Of a DNA stretch of 64,000 nt, positions 44,762 through 54,208 are shown piece after piece. The DNA is from Tricholoma matsutake (lineage: Eukaryota; Basidiomycota; Agaricomycetes; Agaricales; Tricholomataceae). The DNA lies in contig AP026544.2 of assembly GCA_026075535.2 (NCBI GenBank), forward strand, positions 11,718,001-11,782,000, in the 5' to 3' direction. The position numbers were made by a program, and so were the translations under genes. The notes beneath the pieces are model-generated. The model searched no databases. It had not been told where the DNA came from and saw nothing but the letters and a program-made list of their open reading frames with translations. Position 1 is the first letter of the stretch; each line of letters starts with the position of its first letter.

Positions 44762-44773
44762 GGTTATGGGCCC
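44762..44773 (+). promoter_or_regulatory. Copia C primer binding site (initiator-tRNA half-molecule type)
   Basis: GGTTATGGGCCC follows the LTR with no spacer. It is complementary to the GGGCCCATAACC anticodon-arm sequence of eukaryotic initiator methionine tRNA, the primer type known from Drosophila copia, where a cleaved half-tRNA primes. The related Copia A and chimeric LTRs carry variants at 1239 and 10944. Confidence 0.8.
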
Positions 44774-45032
44774 TGCTGGGCACGTCGCGAACGCGCTTTA
44801 ATTAGCTGCGAACGACGTAGACTTCATCGTCTCCAAATTTATAACCTTGCGCTCTTCGTGAGCTGCATTGCGCTCCCTGCGAGCTGCATTGCGCTCCCTG
44901 CGAGCTGCATATAAAACCTAGGTTGACTAGGGTTAACCACTCTGAAGGAGTGTTTTCTCCTGAGAACGTTAAACGTGTTTTATTGAGTAAAAAGACTGAT
45001 TGAGCGCTTTTAACAGCTGCCACCACATAATC

Positions 45033-48000
45033 ATGTCTTCAACTCTTGAAAAACTCGTTCAAACTTTCGATGGATCAAATTACATTCTATGGGCCGACTC
45101 AATGAAGGCGTGGCTCAGGTCTCAGGGCCTCTGGCAAATAACTAGCGGGGTGGAGCAAAAACCGCCCCCGGCGCCTCCTTTGACGGCGACAAACGCTACC
45201 TTGGTAGCGGACGCTAATGCCAAGCTCCAGACCTGGAGCAACAAAAATGACCAGGCTATTGGTAGCCTAGTGCTCCGCCTGGCCCCCTCCATTCGGCAGC
45301 GTGCCAACACAAAGGACACTGCTGAGGAGGTGTGGGATCTCATCCGCACCGATTATGGTGTGGACGGCCCCTCCCAAGTCTTTTCGGACTTTAGGTCCGC
45401 AATAGCAATCAAAATCCCGGCTGCGAACCCCGCACCGGAGATTGCAAGAATGGCTGACAAATTTGAGCGCCTCACGGCTGCTAACGTCGCCATCCCTGAG
45501 CTAGTACAGGCGATGATTCTACTTGCTGCGATGCCGCGCGAGTACGACTCATTGTCTGCAACGGTCCTTAACACGACCGCCACTAGCGCCTTGACATTTA
45601 AACATGTCAAGGACTCCATTGTTGCTGAAGCCTCAAGGCGCACAGCAGTTGGAAAGCCCGCTGGCCAGCCTCAGGCCAACAAACTTTCCGCTGTTAAGCG
45701 CAAGGGGGGAAACCCCAAATGGCAGCCCAAAGAAGGGCAAAACAGCAATGGAGACTCGTCCCGAAAACGTGGACGACGTGGGGACAGAAAGACTAAGGAG
45801 GAGAAGCCAAAAGAGAAACATACCCACCTCGCCTCCAACGCCTTTACCACCATAAATGGTAATGGCACCATCATACCGCCGATGCCGCTCATACAGCGCA
45901 TCGAGCGACGCGAACACACTCCCACAAGGGATCCTCGCCGCCGACCGCCTGCACAGGCATATACGGGCGCGGCCTCTTCTTCTCGTTCGGTTTACACCGA
46001 ATATCAGCAAGCTCGAGACACCCTCGAGCGCATGCAACTTCCGCGCACCGCGAAAAATCTGCGACCGCTGGAAGAGCACCTTACGGTGCGAGAAGGTAAG
46101 AGAAGGAGGATAGAGCCAGCAACCGAGGCTACGATCGAGGAGGTAGAAGACGATACCGTCTCCCTCGGATCCGAACCTCCGGTAACTGACGAGGAAGTGT
46201 GGAAAGCCGTCGACGAAATGCTCGTCGATGAACCCCTTGACACAGGGGCGTATGATGACAGGTCAGTCCTTTTCCCTGCCACAAGCACTAAGATTAAAAT
46301 TCCTATGAATACAGCGAACTTTTCATGTGAAATTTTACCGCTATTAAATGTATCATGGAATTATGTAGATCTTAATATATGTGCTATGTGTGCAAAGGGA
46401 GATTGTAAGAAAGGTGCCGACTGGATCATGGATTCAGGCGCATCAAAACACTTCACTGGTGAAATGAAAGATTTCGCTTCTTACGAGCCTTTACCGAGAA
46501 AGGACTCTACCTTGGTCCAAACGGCCACTGGTACTACTCATATAGTAGGAAAAGGAGCAGTCTTCATTAGGCACCAGGTAGTATGTAATGGGAAGTCAGA
46601 GACGCGTGAAACGCGACTATACCCCGTCTACTACATACCCGACATTAATACTCGATTGATGTCAATGGGGGTCTTTTTACAAGACGGAAGTGATGTGCGT
46701 GGTTCCTCCGCATACATTTCATTCATCGAGCATGGAAACCCAATCATGCATTGTGTCCCTCTAAGGAGGAATGACACGATCTATTGGGCTCGGACTCATA
46801 TATTGAGCACCAAAAAGGTTAATGTCGCGACCATTTATGTCGCTGACTACTTGACTTGGCATAGGCGACTTGGACACCCATCCAAAGAGGCGCTAGGGAA
46901 AATGCCTAAAAGCACAATAAAATTCCCAAGGAATTTAATTATTCCTAAAGACAAAATTATATGTCCAGGGTGTGCAGAAGGGAAAATGACCTCAAAATCT
47001 TTTCCCGAGTCAGACTCACGAGCTGACAAATCCTTTGAATTAATACATTCCGACCTAAAGGAACTCCCGGTACTATCGTACCACAAACATAAATACTTCA
47101 TTGTATTTCTGGATGACAAAACGTCACATATTTGGGTCCAATGTCTCAGAAAGAAATCTGACGCTGCTGCAGCGATTAGACAATTTCTAGCAATGGCTAA
47201 GACCCAATATGGCGCTACAATCAAGCGCTGGCGTGTTGATCCAGGGGGGGAGTTCAAGGATCGTGAGCTACAAAAACAGCTCAAGGATTTAGGCATCAAA
47301 ATAGAGATGTCTGCACCCCACGTTCATCAACAGAACGGGCGCGCAGAGCGTGCCATAAGGACAATAATGGAAAAGTCGCAAACCCTGCGATTTACCGCTT
47401 GTCTACCACAATCATGGTGGGAATTTTGCATAGAACATGCAACACATTTATACAACCGAACCCCAATAAGGCGCCTGAAATGGCTGACACCTTTTGAGGA
47501 CCTGACAAAGGTCCGCCCAGATCTAAACAATCTGAAGGTCTTCGGTTGCGGTGCTTATGTCTATCTACCAAAGGAAAAACGTCCAACAACATTGTCTCCT
47601 CGATCGGAGCTAATGACGTACCTTGGAGTAGAAGATGGCATTAAAGCATATCGTTTCATGCGACGAAACGGCGCAATATTCATTGGTGCTACGGCACTAT
47701 TTGATGAAACGATGTTCCCATGCTGTCCCGGAGCTAAAACTCCTGCCAAGACAGACCTTGGTGATTTTCCACCAGAACCAGAAGATGACGACCACTCATC
47801 TGGAACGGATGGCGATGACCCTATACCGCCACAAAATCCGCCCCTTCCTCCATCATCAGAAGATGATGATGATTTACCAAGCGAGCAAAAGGCGCATGAC
47901 GATGCGACTAACGCTCCTCCTCCGCCGCCTCCAGTTAGCACTGAGGACTTTCGTCCAAGACGTGAAGATCAACAGGAATGGCAGCAATTGCCCCGTCGAT

Positions 48001-49895
48001 CAGGCAGGCAGAGGAAAATCCCAAACCATCCCGGCAATACCTATGGAGAACAGCGACTCCCCTCTGACATAGAGAGAGACATTGCGCGTGATCGATATTG
48101 GAAGAAGTCTGTGGGTCAAGATTCGGATCATAACCGAACACGACCACGACCTCAACAGCAAGAACCGGTTACTGGACCGAGTTCGGCACCCCATGAGAGT
48201 GTGCCCGATTCCAATAATCAAGAACATGATCACCCAATGGGGGAACCGGACGAAGCAGGTTATATTAAAAAGATAACCAAGGAAGGTGGAGATGAGCTTA
48301 TCCGCTGGCTGTTGTCAAAAGCAGTCACACCATCAAGCGGAAAAAGCCTAGTTCCAAACCAATTTCGCGATATTGCGCGCCTACCCCGGCAGCAGCAACT
48401 TGAGTGGAAACAAGCTTGTCGTGAAGAGTTAGAGGCTCTTCGCAAGCGACAAGTCTATGACATCGTCGATCTTCCACATGATCGAAAAACGATCAAAAAT
48501 AGATGGGTTTTCTCCGTGAAATCGGACGGAAGAAAACGAGCCAGACTCGTGGCCAAAGGCTTTTCACAAGTCGAAGGTGTTGACTTTGATGAGATTTTCT
48601 CACCAGTAGTCCGCTACGAGACCGTACGCCTCATGTTTGCCCTTGCGTCTCTAGAAGGCATGTATATGACCGGTCTAGATGTAAAAACCGCATTTTTATA
48701 TGGCAAACTTGATGAGGAGATCTATATGGATCAACCCGAGGGTTTCAGACTCGAGGGTAAAGAGCGCAAAGTAATGCGCTTACGCCGAGCATTGTATGGC
48801 CTTAAACAGGCTTCACTAGCATGGTGGAGAGAGCTAGAGGCATTTATGCGCACCATTGGGTTCGTGCGCGCCAGCTCCGATGCCGGCATCTTCATACACA
48901 AGGATCCTAAGACAGGCAGCATCGTTATTGCGCTAGTCTATGTTGATGATGGCTTGTTCATGGGCAAGAACAAGAAACTTGTGGATGAAAAGAAGAATGC
49001 TTGTCTAAAGCATTGGGAGTGCCGTAGTACTGAAAAAGTCACGGAATTCTTAGGCATGCGCGTCACCCAGACCGCTACAAAAGTCAAACTCGATCAAACA
49101 GAATATCTCGCCAAAGTGCTTGAGAGGTTCGAGATGACAAATGCCAAGATTGCCCCCACTCCGCTCCCGACTGGCTACAAACCGTCGGAGAACACAGCGA
49201 CGCCAAACGCGGTGCTTAGATCAAAATATCAGTCTGTGATCGGATCTTTATTGTATCTGATGCTCGGAACGCGACCTGATATCGCTTATGCGGTAATCAA
49301 GATGTCGCAATTCTCGGCTAATCCTAGCCAAGAACATCTAGACAAAGCAATGTACATAATGCGCTATCTGGTGGGAACCCAGAAGTACAGTATGGTCTAT
49401 GATGGAGAAAAATCCGAGGGGCTACAGGCCTTCACAGATTCTGATTGGGCAGCTGACACAGTCAAGCGCCGATCTACAACGGGTTACTTTGCTACTCTGG
49501 CGAGTGGCATTGTGTGCTGGCAGTCCCGTTTACAAAAAACTGTAGCACTGTCATCCACAGAAGCCGAATACATGGCTCTCTCCGACACTTGTCGGCAGAT
49601 AGTGTGGATAGAGTCCTTATTCCAGGAACTTGGATATACACTGAAGCGCGTACCAATCTGCGCTGATAATCAAGGATCCATCTTTATTGGATCAAATCCA
49701 GTTCAGGAAAGAAGGACCAAACATATAGACATTCGCTACCACTACACCCGCGAATGCATAGAAAATGACAAAGTCACAGTCGTTTTCATTCCTGGAAGTG
49801 ATAATCCGGCTGACATGTTCACAAAGAACCTTGGCGCCGTCCTATTCAGGAAATTTAGAGACTCTCTCGGAATTACTTTCGAGATTCAAACTTAG
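45033..49895 (+). CDS. Copia C gag-pol polyprotein, 1620 residues, intact
   Basis: The start is taken at ATG 45033 (MSSTLEKLVQTFDGSNY), the first ATG of the frame. Order: UBN2-type gag (about residues 1-230), a basic stretch without a recognisable CCHC knuckle (about 230-280), a protease with DSGASKHF (D467), pre-integrase zinc module (H610, C644, C647), integrase with D674, D736 and E772 (spacing D-35-E), a Pro/acidic linker, reverse transcriptase with YVDD at 1303-1306, and RNase H with D1469, E1510 and D1545. It ends ADMFTKNLGAVLFRKF..TFEIQT. All catalytic residues are present. The polyprotein would be cut by its own protease inside virus-like particles. Confidence 0.96.
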   Translation: MSSTLEKLVQTFDGSNYILWADSMKAWLRSQGLWQITSGVEQKPPPAPPLTATNATLVADANAKLQTWSNKNDQAIGSLVLRLAPSIRQRANTKDTAEEVWDLIRTDYGVDGPSQVFSDFRSAIAIKIPAANPAPEIARMADKFERLTAANVAIPELVQAMILLAAMPREYDSLSATVLNTTATSALTFKHVKDSIVAEASRRTAVGKPAGQPQANKLSAVKRKGGNPKWQPKEGQNSNGDSSRKRGRRGDRKTKEEKPKEKHTHLASNAFTTINGNGTIIPPMPLIQRIERREHTPTRDPRRRPPAQAYTGAASSSRSVYTEYQQARDTLERMQLPRTAKNLRPLEEHLTVREGKRRRIEPATEATIEEVEDDTVSLGSEPPVTDEEVWKAVDEMLVDEPLDTGAYDDRSVLFPATSTKIKIPMNTANFSCEILPLLNVSWNYVDLNICAMCAKGDCKKGADWIMDSGASKHFTGEMKDFASYEPLPRKDSTLVQTATGTTHIVGKGAVFIRHQVVCNGKSETRETRLYPVYYIPDINTRLMSMGVFLQDGSDVRGSSAYISFIEHGNPIMHCVPLRRNDTIYWARTHILSTKKVNVATIYVADYLTWHRRLGHPSKEALGKMPKSTIKFPRNLIIPKDKIICPGCAEGKMTSKSFPESDSRADKSFELIHSDLKELPVLSYHKHKYFIVFLDDKTSHIWVQCLRKKSDAAAAIRQFLAMAKTQYGATIKRWRVDPGGEFKDRELQKQLKDLGIKIEMSAPHVHQQNGRAERAIRTIMEKSQTLRFTACLPQSWWEFCIEHATHLYNRTPIRRLKWLTPFEDLTKVRPDLNNLKVFGCGAYVYLPKEKRPTTLSPRSELMTYLGVEDGIKAYRFMRRNGAIFIGATALFDETMFPCCPGAKTPAKTDLGDFPPEPEDDDHSSGTDGDDPIPPQNPPLPPSSEDDDDLPSEQKAHDDATNAPPPPPPVSTEDFRPRREDQQEWQQLPRRSGRQRKIPNHPGNTYGEQRLPSDIERDIARDRYWKKSVGQDSDHNRTRPRPQQQEPVTGPSSAPHESVPDSNNQEHDHPMGEPDEAGYIKKITKEGGDELIRWLLSKAVTPSSGKSLVPNQFRDIARLPRQQQLEWKQACREELEALRKRQVYDIVDLPHDRKTIKNRWVFSVKSDGRKRARLVAKGFSQVEGVDFDEIFSPVVRYETVRLMFALASLEGMYMTGLDVKTAFLYGKLDEEIYMDQPEGFRLEGKERKVMRLRRALYGLKQASLAWWRELEAFMRTIGFVRASSDAGIFIHKDPKTGSIVIALVYVDDGLFMGKNKKLVDEKKNACLKHWECRSTEKVTEFLGMRVTQTATKVKLDQTEYLAKVLERFEMTNAKIAPTPLPTGYKPSENTATPNAVLRSKYQSVIGSLLYLMLGTRPDIAYAVIKMSQFSANPSQEHLDKAMYIMRYLVGTQKYSMVYDGEKSEGLQAFTDSDWAADTVKRRSTTGYFATLASGIVCWQSRLQKTVALSSTEAEYMALSDTCRQIVWIESLFQELGYTLKRVPICADNQGSIFIGSNPVQERRTKHIDIRYHYTRECIENDKVTVVFIPGSDNPADMFTKNLGAVLFRKFRDSLGITFEIQT

Positions 49896-49910
49896 CTGCT
49901 TAGAGCGCTG

Positions 49911-49927
49911 TACAGTTTGAGGGGGGG
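49911..49927 (+). promoter_or_regulatory. Copia C polypurine tract
   Basis: GTTTGAGGGGGGG directly precedes the 3' LTR and would prime plus-strand DNA synthesis. Confidence 0.8.
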
Positions 49928-50232
49928 TGTTGAAATTAATCCCTGATGCATGCTGTATACATGAGGCAATACATGCAGCATACACATGTATACATGAGGC
50001 GATACATGCAGCATACACATGTTACTGCGCTTACTGTGCATACATGCGGTAAACACATTCCCGAGTCATGTGACATCCTTAATATTATGTATATAAGGAG
50101 AACCTGTACCGTAGTAGGAATACAGTGTTCTTACCTCTGCTAACCCTAGCTGTAAGTCTAACTAAACCCCAGGTAGGTTGTAAGGAACGTGTAGTCTCTT
50201 CCCCTGTGCAGCGTATATAGTCTGCTCCAACA
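49928..50232 (+). repeat. Copia C 3' LTR
   Basis: It is 305 bp and appears base-for-base identical to the 5' LTR, which indicates that very little time has passed since insertion. It is followed by the target duplication ACATA. Confidence 0.95.
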
Positions 50233-50301
50233 ACATACACCTCAGTCTGTTATACACAGACTGAGATTGATTACTTGTGTATTCTAGGTTGGATTTCTAT
50301 A

Positions 50302-50752
50302 CCCATATCAGTGTGCCTTCTCTTACTTGCACATATGTCATTGTTTCACTGTGCCACATCTGATTACTCATCCTTTCACCATGAGCTGGAAGTACTTGTA
50401 TATACATAATCTACTTTTCTTTCATAAGCCGATGCCAGGCCTCGCCATACATTGTGACTGCCAGTGATCAAGAGGCAGTGCTCATCATTGGACAGCTGCA
50501 ACCAGACAACTGATTGGATCTGGTCTAGTTATGATTTACATTACTCTATTCAGATGACTATTTTAGTTACAAGCCAAATTCAGTGATAACTCCAAGATCA
50601 GGCATCCTAGCCAAAGAAGTGATTCATCACAGATCTACCCATTATGTCTGAACCATCAACTTCTAATCCTGGTTCTAATCCTGTTCCTGCACCAGTGCTA
50701 GAGGTGAAGATTGATGCACTTACAGTGCAAGTGTTGCAATTAGTGTCAGTAT
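50302..50752 (+). pseudogene. Gypsy4 5' leader and start of gag
   Basis: The leader from 50302 has no gene; its first 54 bases recur inverted at the left edge of the window. A start at 50647 reads MSEPSTSNPGSNPVPAPVLEVKID and continues to VLQLVSV at 50752. There the H2-b target duplication begins. The same frame resumes at 62023 (VASQARQAKVQPEMTVDRDDE), so this is the N-terminus of the gag at 62015-62940. The 5' LTR border could not be placed. Confidence 0.65.
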
Positions 50753-51070
50753 TAGTGTTTAAAGGGATGTCTTTACTCTAAGCCATGTATTCCATGTGTA
50801 TTCCATGTGGAATGGGTGGAATCCATGCAGAATCTGAGTTAGTCTGCATGGAATAGTCACCAAGCAAATTATTGATTTTGCTTGTGGAACACAAGGTCAG
50901 ATTCTGTGTGGAATCCATGCTCTTTGCTCGGAATAAGTGGATGCCGAGGATCCTAGTCTGAGCAAGTGATCATCAGCATGGACTTGGACTGTTCCTGGGT
51001 CTCTGAGAGTCCATACAGACTCACACAGACTGTCCATGTTCTATTTTAGGCAGTAGCAAAATAGGACTCC

Positions 51071-51145
51071 AAGGGGACTCGAACCCCAGACCAAATGATA
51101 ACAATAGGAACATGAGAACATCTACTTAACCACTACACCACACAG
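51071..51145 (-). ncRNA. tRNA-like module of Z1-c, left, outward-facing (type II)
   Basis: On the minus strand the A box is TGTGGTGTAGTGGTTAAG and the B box GGGGTTCGAGTCCCC, a perfect B-box core with a four-pair T-stem. It is the best-preserved module in the window. It resembles the modules at 17553-17617 and 60294-60363. Confidence 0.68.
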
Positions 51146-51258
51146 TCTTTTATTACATTGGGATACTATTCCTACATGACACCTGGCCACTTGACCAGGG
51201 TTATGGGTTAGTCTATTATTAGACAGCCCATCAAACACAGCCCACGTCCATTGGCAAT

Positions 51259-53401
51259 GGTCTCCATCAACAATGCTCACCACCCCCCGCCACACCACCC
51301 CATATATGCCCTCTCACTCACTATCAACACCCATGCCAATGACCTGAACATCAAACTCGAAGACCAGGAGTGGCTGTCAACTGGCCTCTCCCTCATCAAA
51401 GTTGACCACTGCCACATGCAAATGTGCCACATCATCAGTCGACAATGGAGCTGCAAGAGCCAAGAAAGCAAAAAAAGGCTCATCCAAAGACAAGGAGGAG
51501 GAAAGCAAGGGGAAGAAGGGGAAAAAAGCAAAGAAACCATGTGTATTGCCCCTGATTCACTGCCGTTGCCCTCACATTCCTTTTCCAGCCATAAAACTGC
51601 CACTACCCGGGCAATGGAGGACACTGCTGCAACTCAGCCATCCTGTTTGACCAAGTAAGTCAAATTCTTTCATTTTCTATCATTTTATGTCTTTATTCTA
51701 CACATTACAGGACTGAGATAGCCCTCGAGACCAGCGGCATCATGGTCACTCCCCAAAAATGCACTAACACTGCAGGAGCCACCGTCCCACTGCTCCCAAC
51801 CCAAGACACCTCGAGGTGCCGCTGTACCACCCAAGAAACCACCTCCGCAGCCCTGAAACATGGCTTGAACAAGTCATCAGGAACAGAGGAATCCACCACA
51901 GACAACAAGGGCAACACCAGCTCGGGAACCCAGTCGAGCAGCAGCAACAGGACTGGTAGCGGCCATGGCAGCAATAGTAGTGAGGATGAGAGTGATGAGA
52001 ACAACAAGGCTGAGGAGAACGATGAGGAGAATGACACCAAGGACAATGGTGACAAAGACAAGCACCGCAAATGGGGAAAGGGCCACAAACAGGACGAGGG
52101 CTGTGGTAAGTCACCGCTGTCTTGGCCTGACAGTATGTGCTCACCCCTCTCATGTTTTGGTAGGCAATGAGGGCCATAAACACAAACAAGGTGAGTCCCC
52201 CCCCCTCAGCCCTGCCTATTGGCATCCTCCAAACCTCCCCCCTTTTTTTGTAGGTAATGATGGGCATCCTACCACCTCCACCAACCCTGGCACCACCCCT
52301 CTCATTGGCGACAGCGGGTCCAAATTCTCTGGAGGCAACTACTTAGGTGACAACAACAACAAAGTAGGCAACAATGGGTGTGCGTCCAACACTGCCGCCA
52401 TCTCTGTAGGTGACAACCTAGGCAACAATGGGTGTGGGTCCAACACTGCCCCCATCACTGTCGGTGACAATGGGCATGGGTCCAACACTGCCACCATCTC
52501 TGTAGGTGACGACAGGCATGGGTCTGACAACACCACTGTCTTGTCTAACATCGCCACTGTCTTGTCCGACAACACCACCATCTTGTCTAACATTGCCACC
52601 GTCTTGTCTGACAACACTGCTGTCTCGTCTAACATCACCACTGTCTTGTCCAACAACACCACCATCTTGTCTAACATTGCCACTGTCTCATCCAACAATG
52701 CCGTGGTCTCGTCCGACAAAGCTGCTGTCTCATCTGACAAAGCCACCATCTCTGTTTGCAAAGGTAAATTTATTTCAAAATTATGTAGTGGTTAGATAAA
52801 ATTCATGACTCAAAAATTTAAACAGATGTTGTGATGGATGATGAATGTGTAAAGAATAGTGGGCCTATGTCAGGAGAAGGTGAGTCACAAACTATGACTG
52901 AAATCTATGCCTGTATAATATAATTCTCAGATGTTCATATGACAAGTCCACTGCAAAGTCCACCACAATTACAAGGAGCATCTTGTACAATGGGAGGGAT
53001 TTTACGAAATTGGGCTGTTGGAAATGTCTATAATTTAGCTGATGAGATGGAGATTGATGGAGGATTTGAGGATAGTCAAATATGCCCAGTGGGTAAAGTC
53101 CATGTCTACACTACTCATTGCAACCTGAGCAACTCGAAGCCATACCTCTTGCTCAAGCATCCAGTAACAAAGAGTCTCACTCCTGTTCTCAAAAAACTGG
53201 GGATTCAATATTCGCCTGTTAAAAGTAAGTGTTACATAATTTCTAAATATGATCAACTGTTAGAGCTAAACCAGTGAGTATTTGTATATGAGGACAATAT
53301 GTGGGCAGTGAAAGGTCAGTATGATCTGCTGTTAAAGAGGATGATGAGCTTGATTGGCCAAGTTTCAATGAGCAGTTTACACTCAAACTCCTCATTGTAA
53401 G
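51259..53401 (+). pseudogene. Z1-c gene 1, multi-exon, function unknown
   Basis: It starts MVSINNAHHPPPHHPIYALSL and contains THANDLNIKLEDQEWLSTGLSLIK. The frame then shifts into a Lys-rich stretch (AKKAKKGSSKDKEEESKGK). Introns at 51655-51710, 52106-52163 and 52191-52253 have GT..AG borders. A 240-bp minisatellite (about 52510-52750) encodes TVLSNIATVLSDN-like repeats. The last exons read ASCTMGGILRNWAVGNVYNLADEMEIDGG, VHVYTTHCNLSNSKPYLLLKHPV and, after a TGA that fits CGA, VFVYEDNMWAVKGQYD, ending at 53401. It seems to be a family that travels with CxC5/CxC6 genes. No function can be named. Confidence 0.55.
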
Positions 53402-53460
53402 TCAATGATTTTTACACTCTTCACATGTTCTCAAAAACAAGCTAGACATCAGACCTTGCA

Positions 53461-54074
53461 CAGGTGGGCAGTGTTCATTCATCTGCTGGTGATCCACCAG
53501 AATCTTTGACTCTGAGATCTGCTTCAATGCCTGGCCCCCCTCCATATTCTGCTCCCTCCACTGCCTCATTTAAAGATCAACTTATATCTCTTCTCTGCAT
53601 TCCACCTCATTTGACTGGCACTGCCGATGTTTCACTCCAAATTGCATACCATAAATACAAGGCATTTCTCATCACAATTCAGACGTATAATGAGATGACA
53701 ACTGCAGGTACTTGGACAGTCAAACAACCAACCAGAACTGATATCATCGCTTTGTTTGTCTCAAAATCATTTTTTCATTCACATTACAAGCACTATTTTT
53801 TGAAGGTTGCAGAGTATGAGGAAATGGTTGCATGGTTGGATGAAAGGGAGGATTGCCTGAGTGATCTAGAAGTGTGGGGAGTTGGAAAGACAATTTACAC
53901 CTTTACAGATTTGGCTGTGTGGTTGGAGAATGGAGGAAGTTTGGAGGTGAAGGAGGACTGCAAATATGAGGATGGAAATGGGAAAAAAGAGGAAAAAGGA
54001 AAGGGGAAAGAGAAAGAGAAAGAGAAAGAGAAAGAGAAAGAGAAAGAGAAAGAGAAAGAGAAAGAGAAAGAGAA

Positions 54075-54117
<43 letters not shown>

Positions 54118-54208
54118 GAAAGAAAAGGGAAAAGGGAAAGAAAAGGGAAAAGAAAAGGACAAGGGTAAGGACAAGGGTAAGGATAAGAAAGCTGGAAAAT
54201 CCACATAA
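53461..54208 (+). CDS. Z1-c gene 2: protein with long Lys-Glu repeat tail, function unknown
   Basis: An acceptor-like CACAG at 53458-53462 precedes an open frame of about 245 codons. The first half has PPPYSAPSTASFKDQLISLL, YHKYKAFLITIQTYNEM, SKSFFHSHYKHYFLKVAEYEEMVAWLDERED and DLEVWGVGKTIYTFTDLAVWL. The second half is a KEKEKE run encoded by a GAGAAA microsatellite, ending KAGKST. The upstream exon was not found. It is undamaged over this length. The charged tail may form a single long helix. I do not recognise a functional domain. Confidence 0.5.
54003..54125 (+). repeat. (GAGAAA)n microsatellite within coding sequence
   Basis: About twenty near-perfect hexamers encode Lys-Glu dipeptides; a phase change near 54092 adds Arg (ERERER) without breaking the frame. 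Length variation here would change the protein in steps of two residues. Confidence 0.9.

Larger units (their letters stand above)
44457..50232 (+). mobile_element. Copia C, complete LTR retrotransposon (5776 bp)
   Basis: Two 305-bp LTRs that appear identical, a 5-bp target duplication ACATA (44452-44456 and 50233-50237), a primer binding site, one uninterrupted polyprotein gene and a polypurine tract are all present. The base composition is clearly richer in CpG than its surroundings. Everything needed for transposition in cis is visible, so this is a recent and possibly active insertion, sitting inside the 3' LTR of Copia B. Confidence 0.96.
44281..50301 (+). repeat. Copia B 3' LTR, split by Copia C
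   Basis: The LTR starts TGTTGAGATC at 44281, is interrupted after 44456 by Copia C, and resumes at 50233-50301 (or 50238 discounting the duplicated ACATA), ending TTTCTATA. The resumed part carries a perfect 9-bp-stem hairpin CTCAGTCTG..CAGACTGAG (50241-50265), also found in Copia A LTRs. It fixes the order of events: B inserted first, then C. Confidence 0.85.

Noticed and set aside
45604..46288. Overlapping frames on both strands in Copia C gag
   Set aside because: They are shadows of the CpG-rich polyprotein frame.
51071..51145. True tRNA gene (also considered for 60294-60363 and 18445-18521)
   Set aside because: A and B boxes are good, but no convincing acceptor stem and complete cloverleaf could be drawn, and each lies at the same place inside a transposon.
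52339..52761. Minus-strand frame with DETAALSDETT repeats
   Set aside because: It is the complement of the minisatellite in Z1-c gene 1 and has no independent support.
53866..54206. Minus-strand frames coding for runs of Phe and Leu
   Set aside because: They are the reverse reading of the GAGAAA microsatellite in gene 2 of Z1-c.
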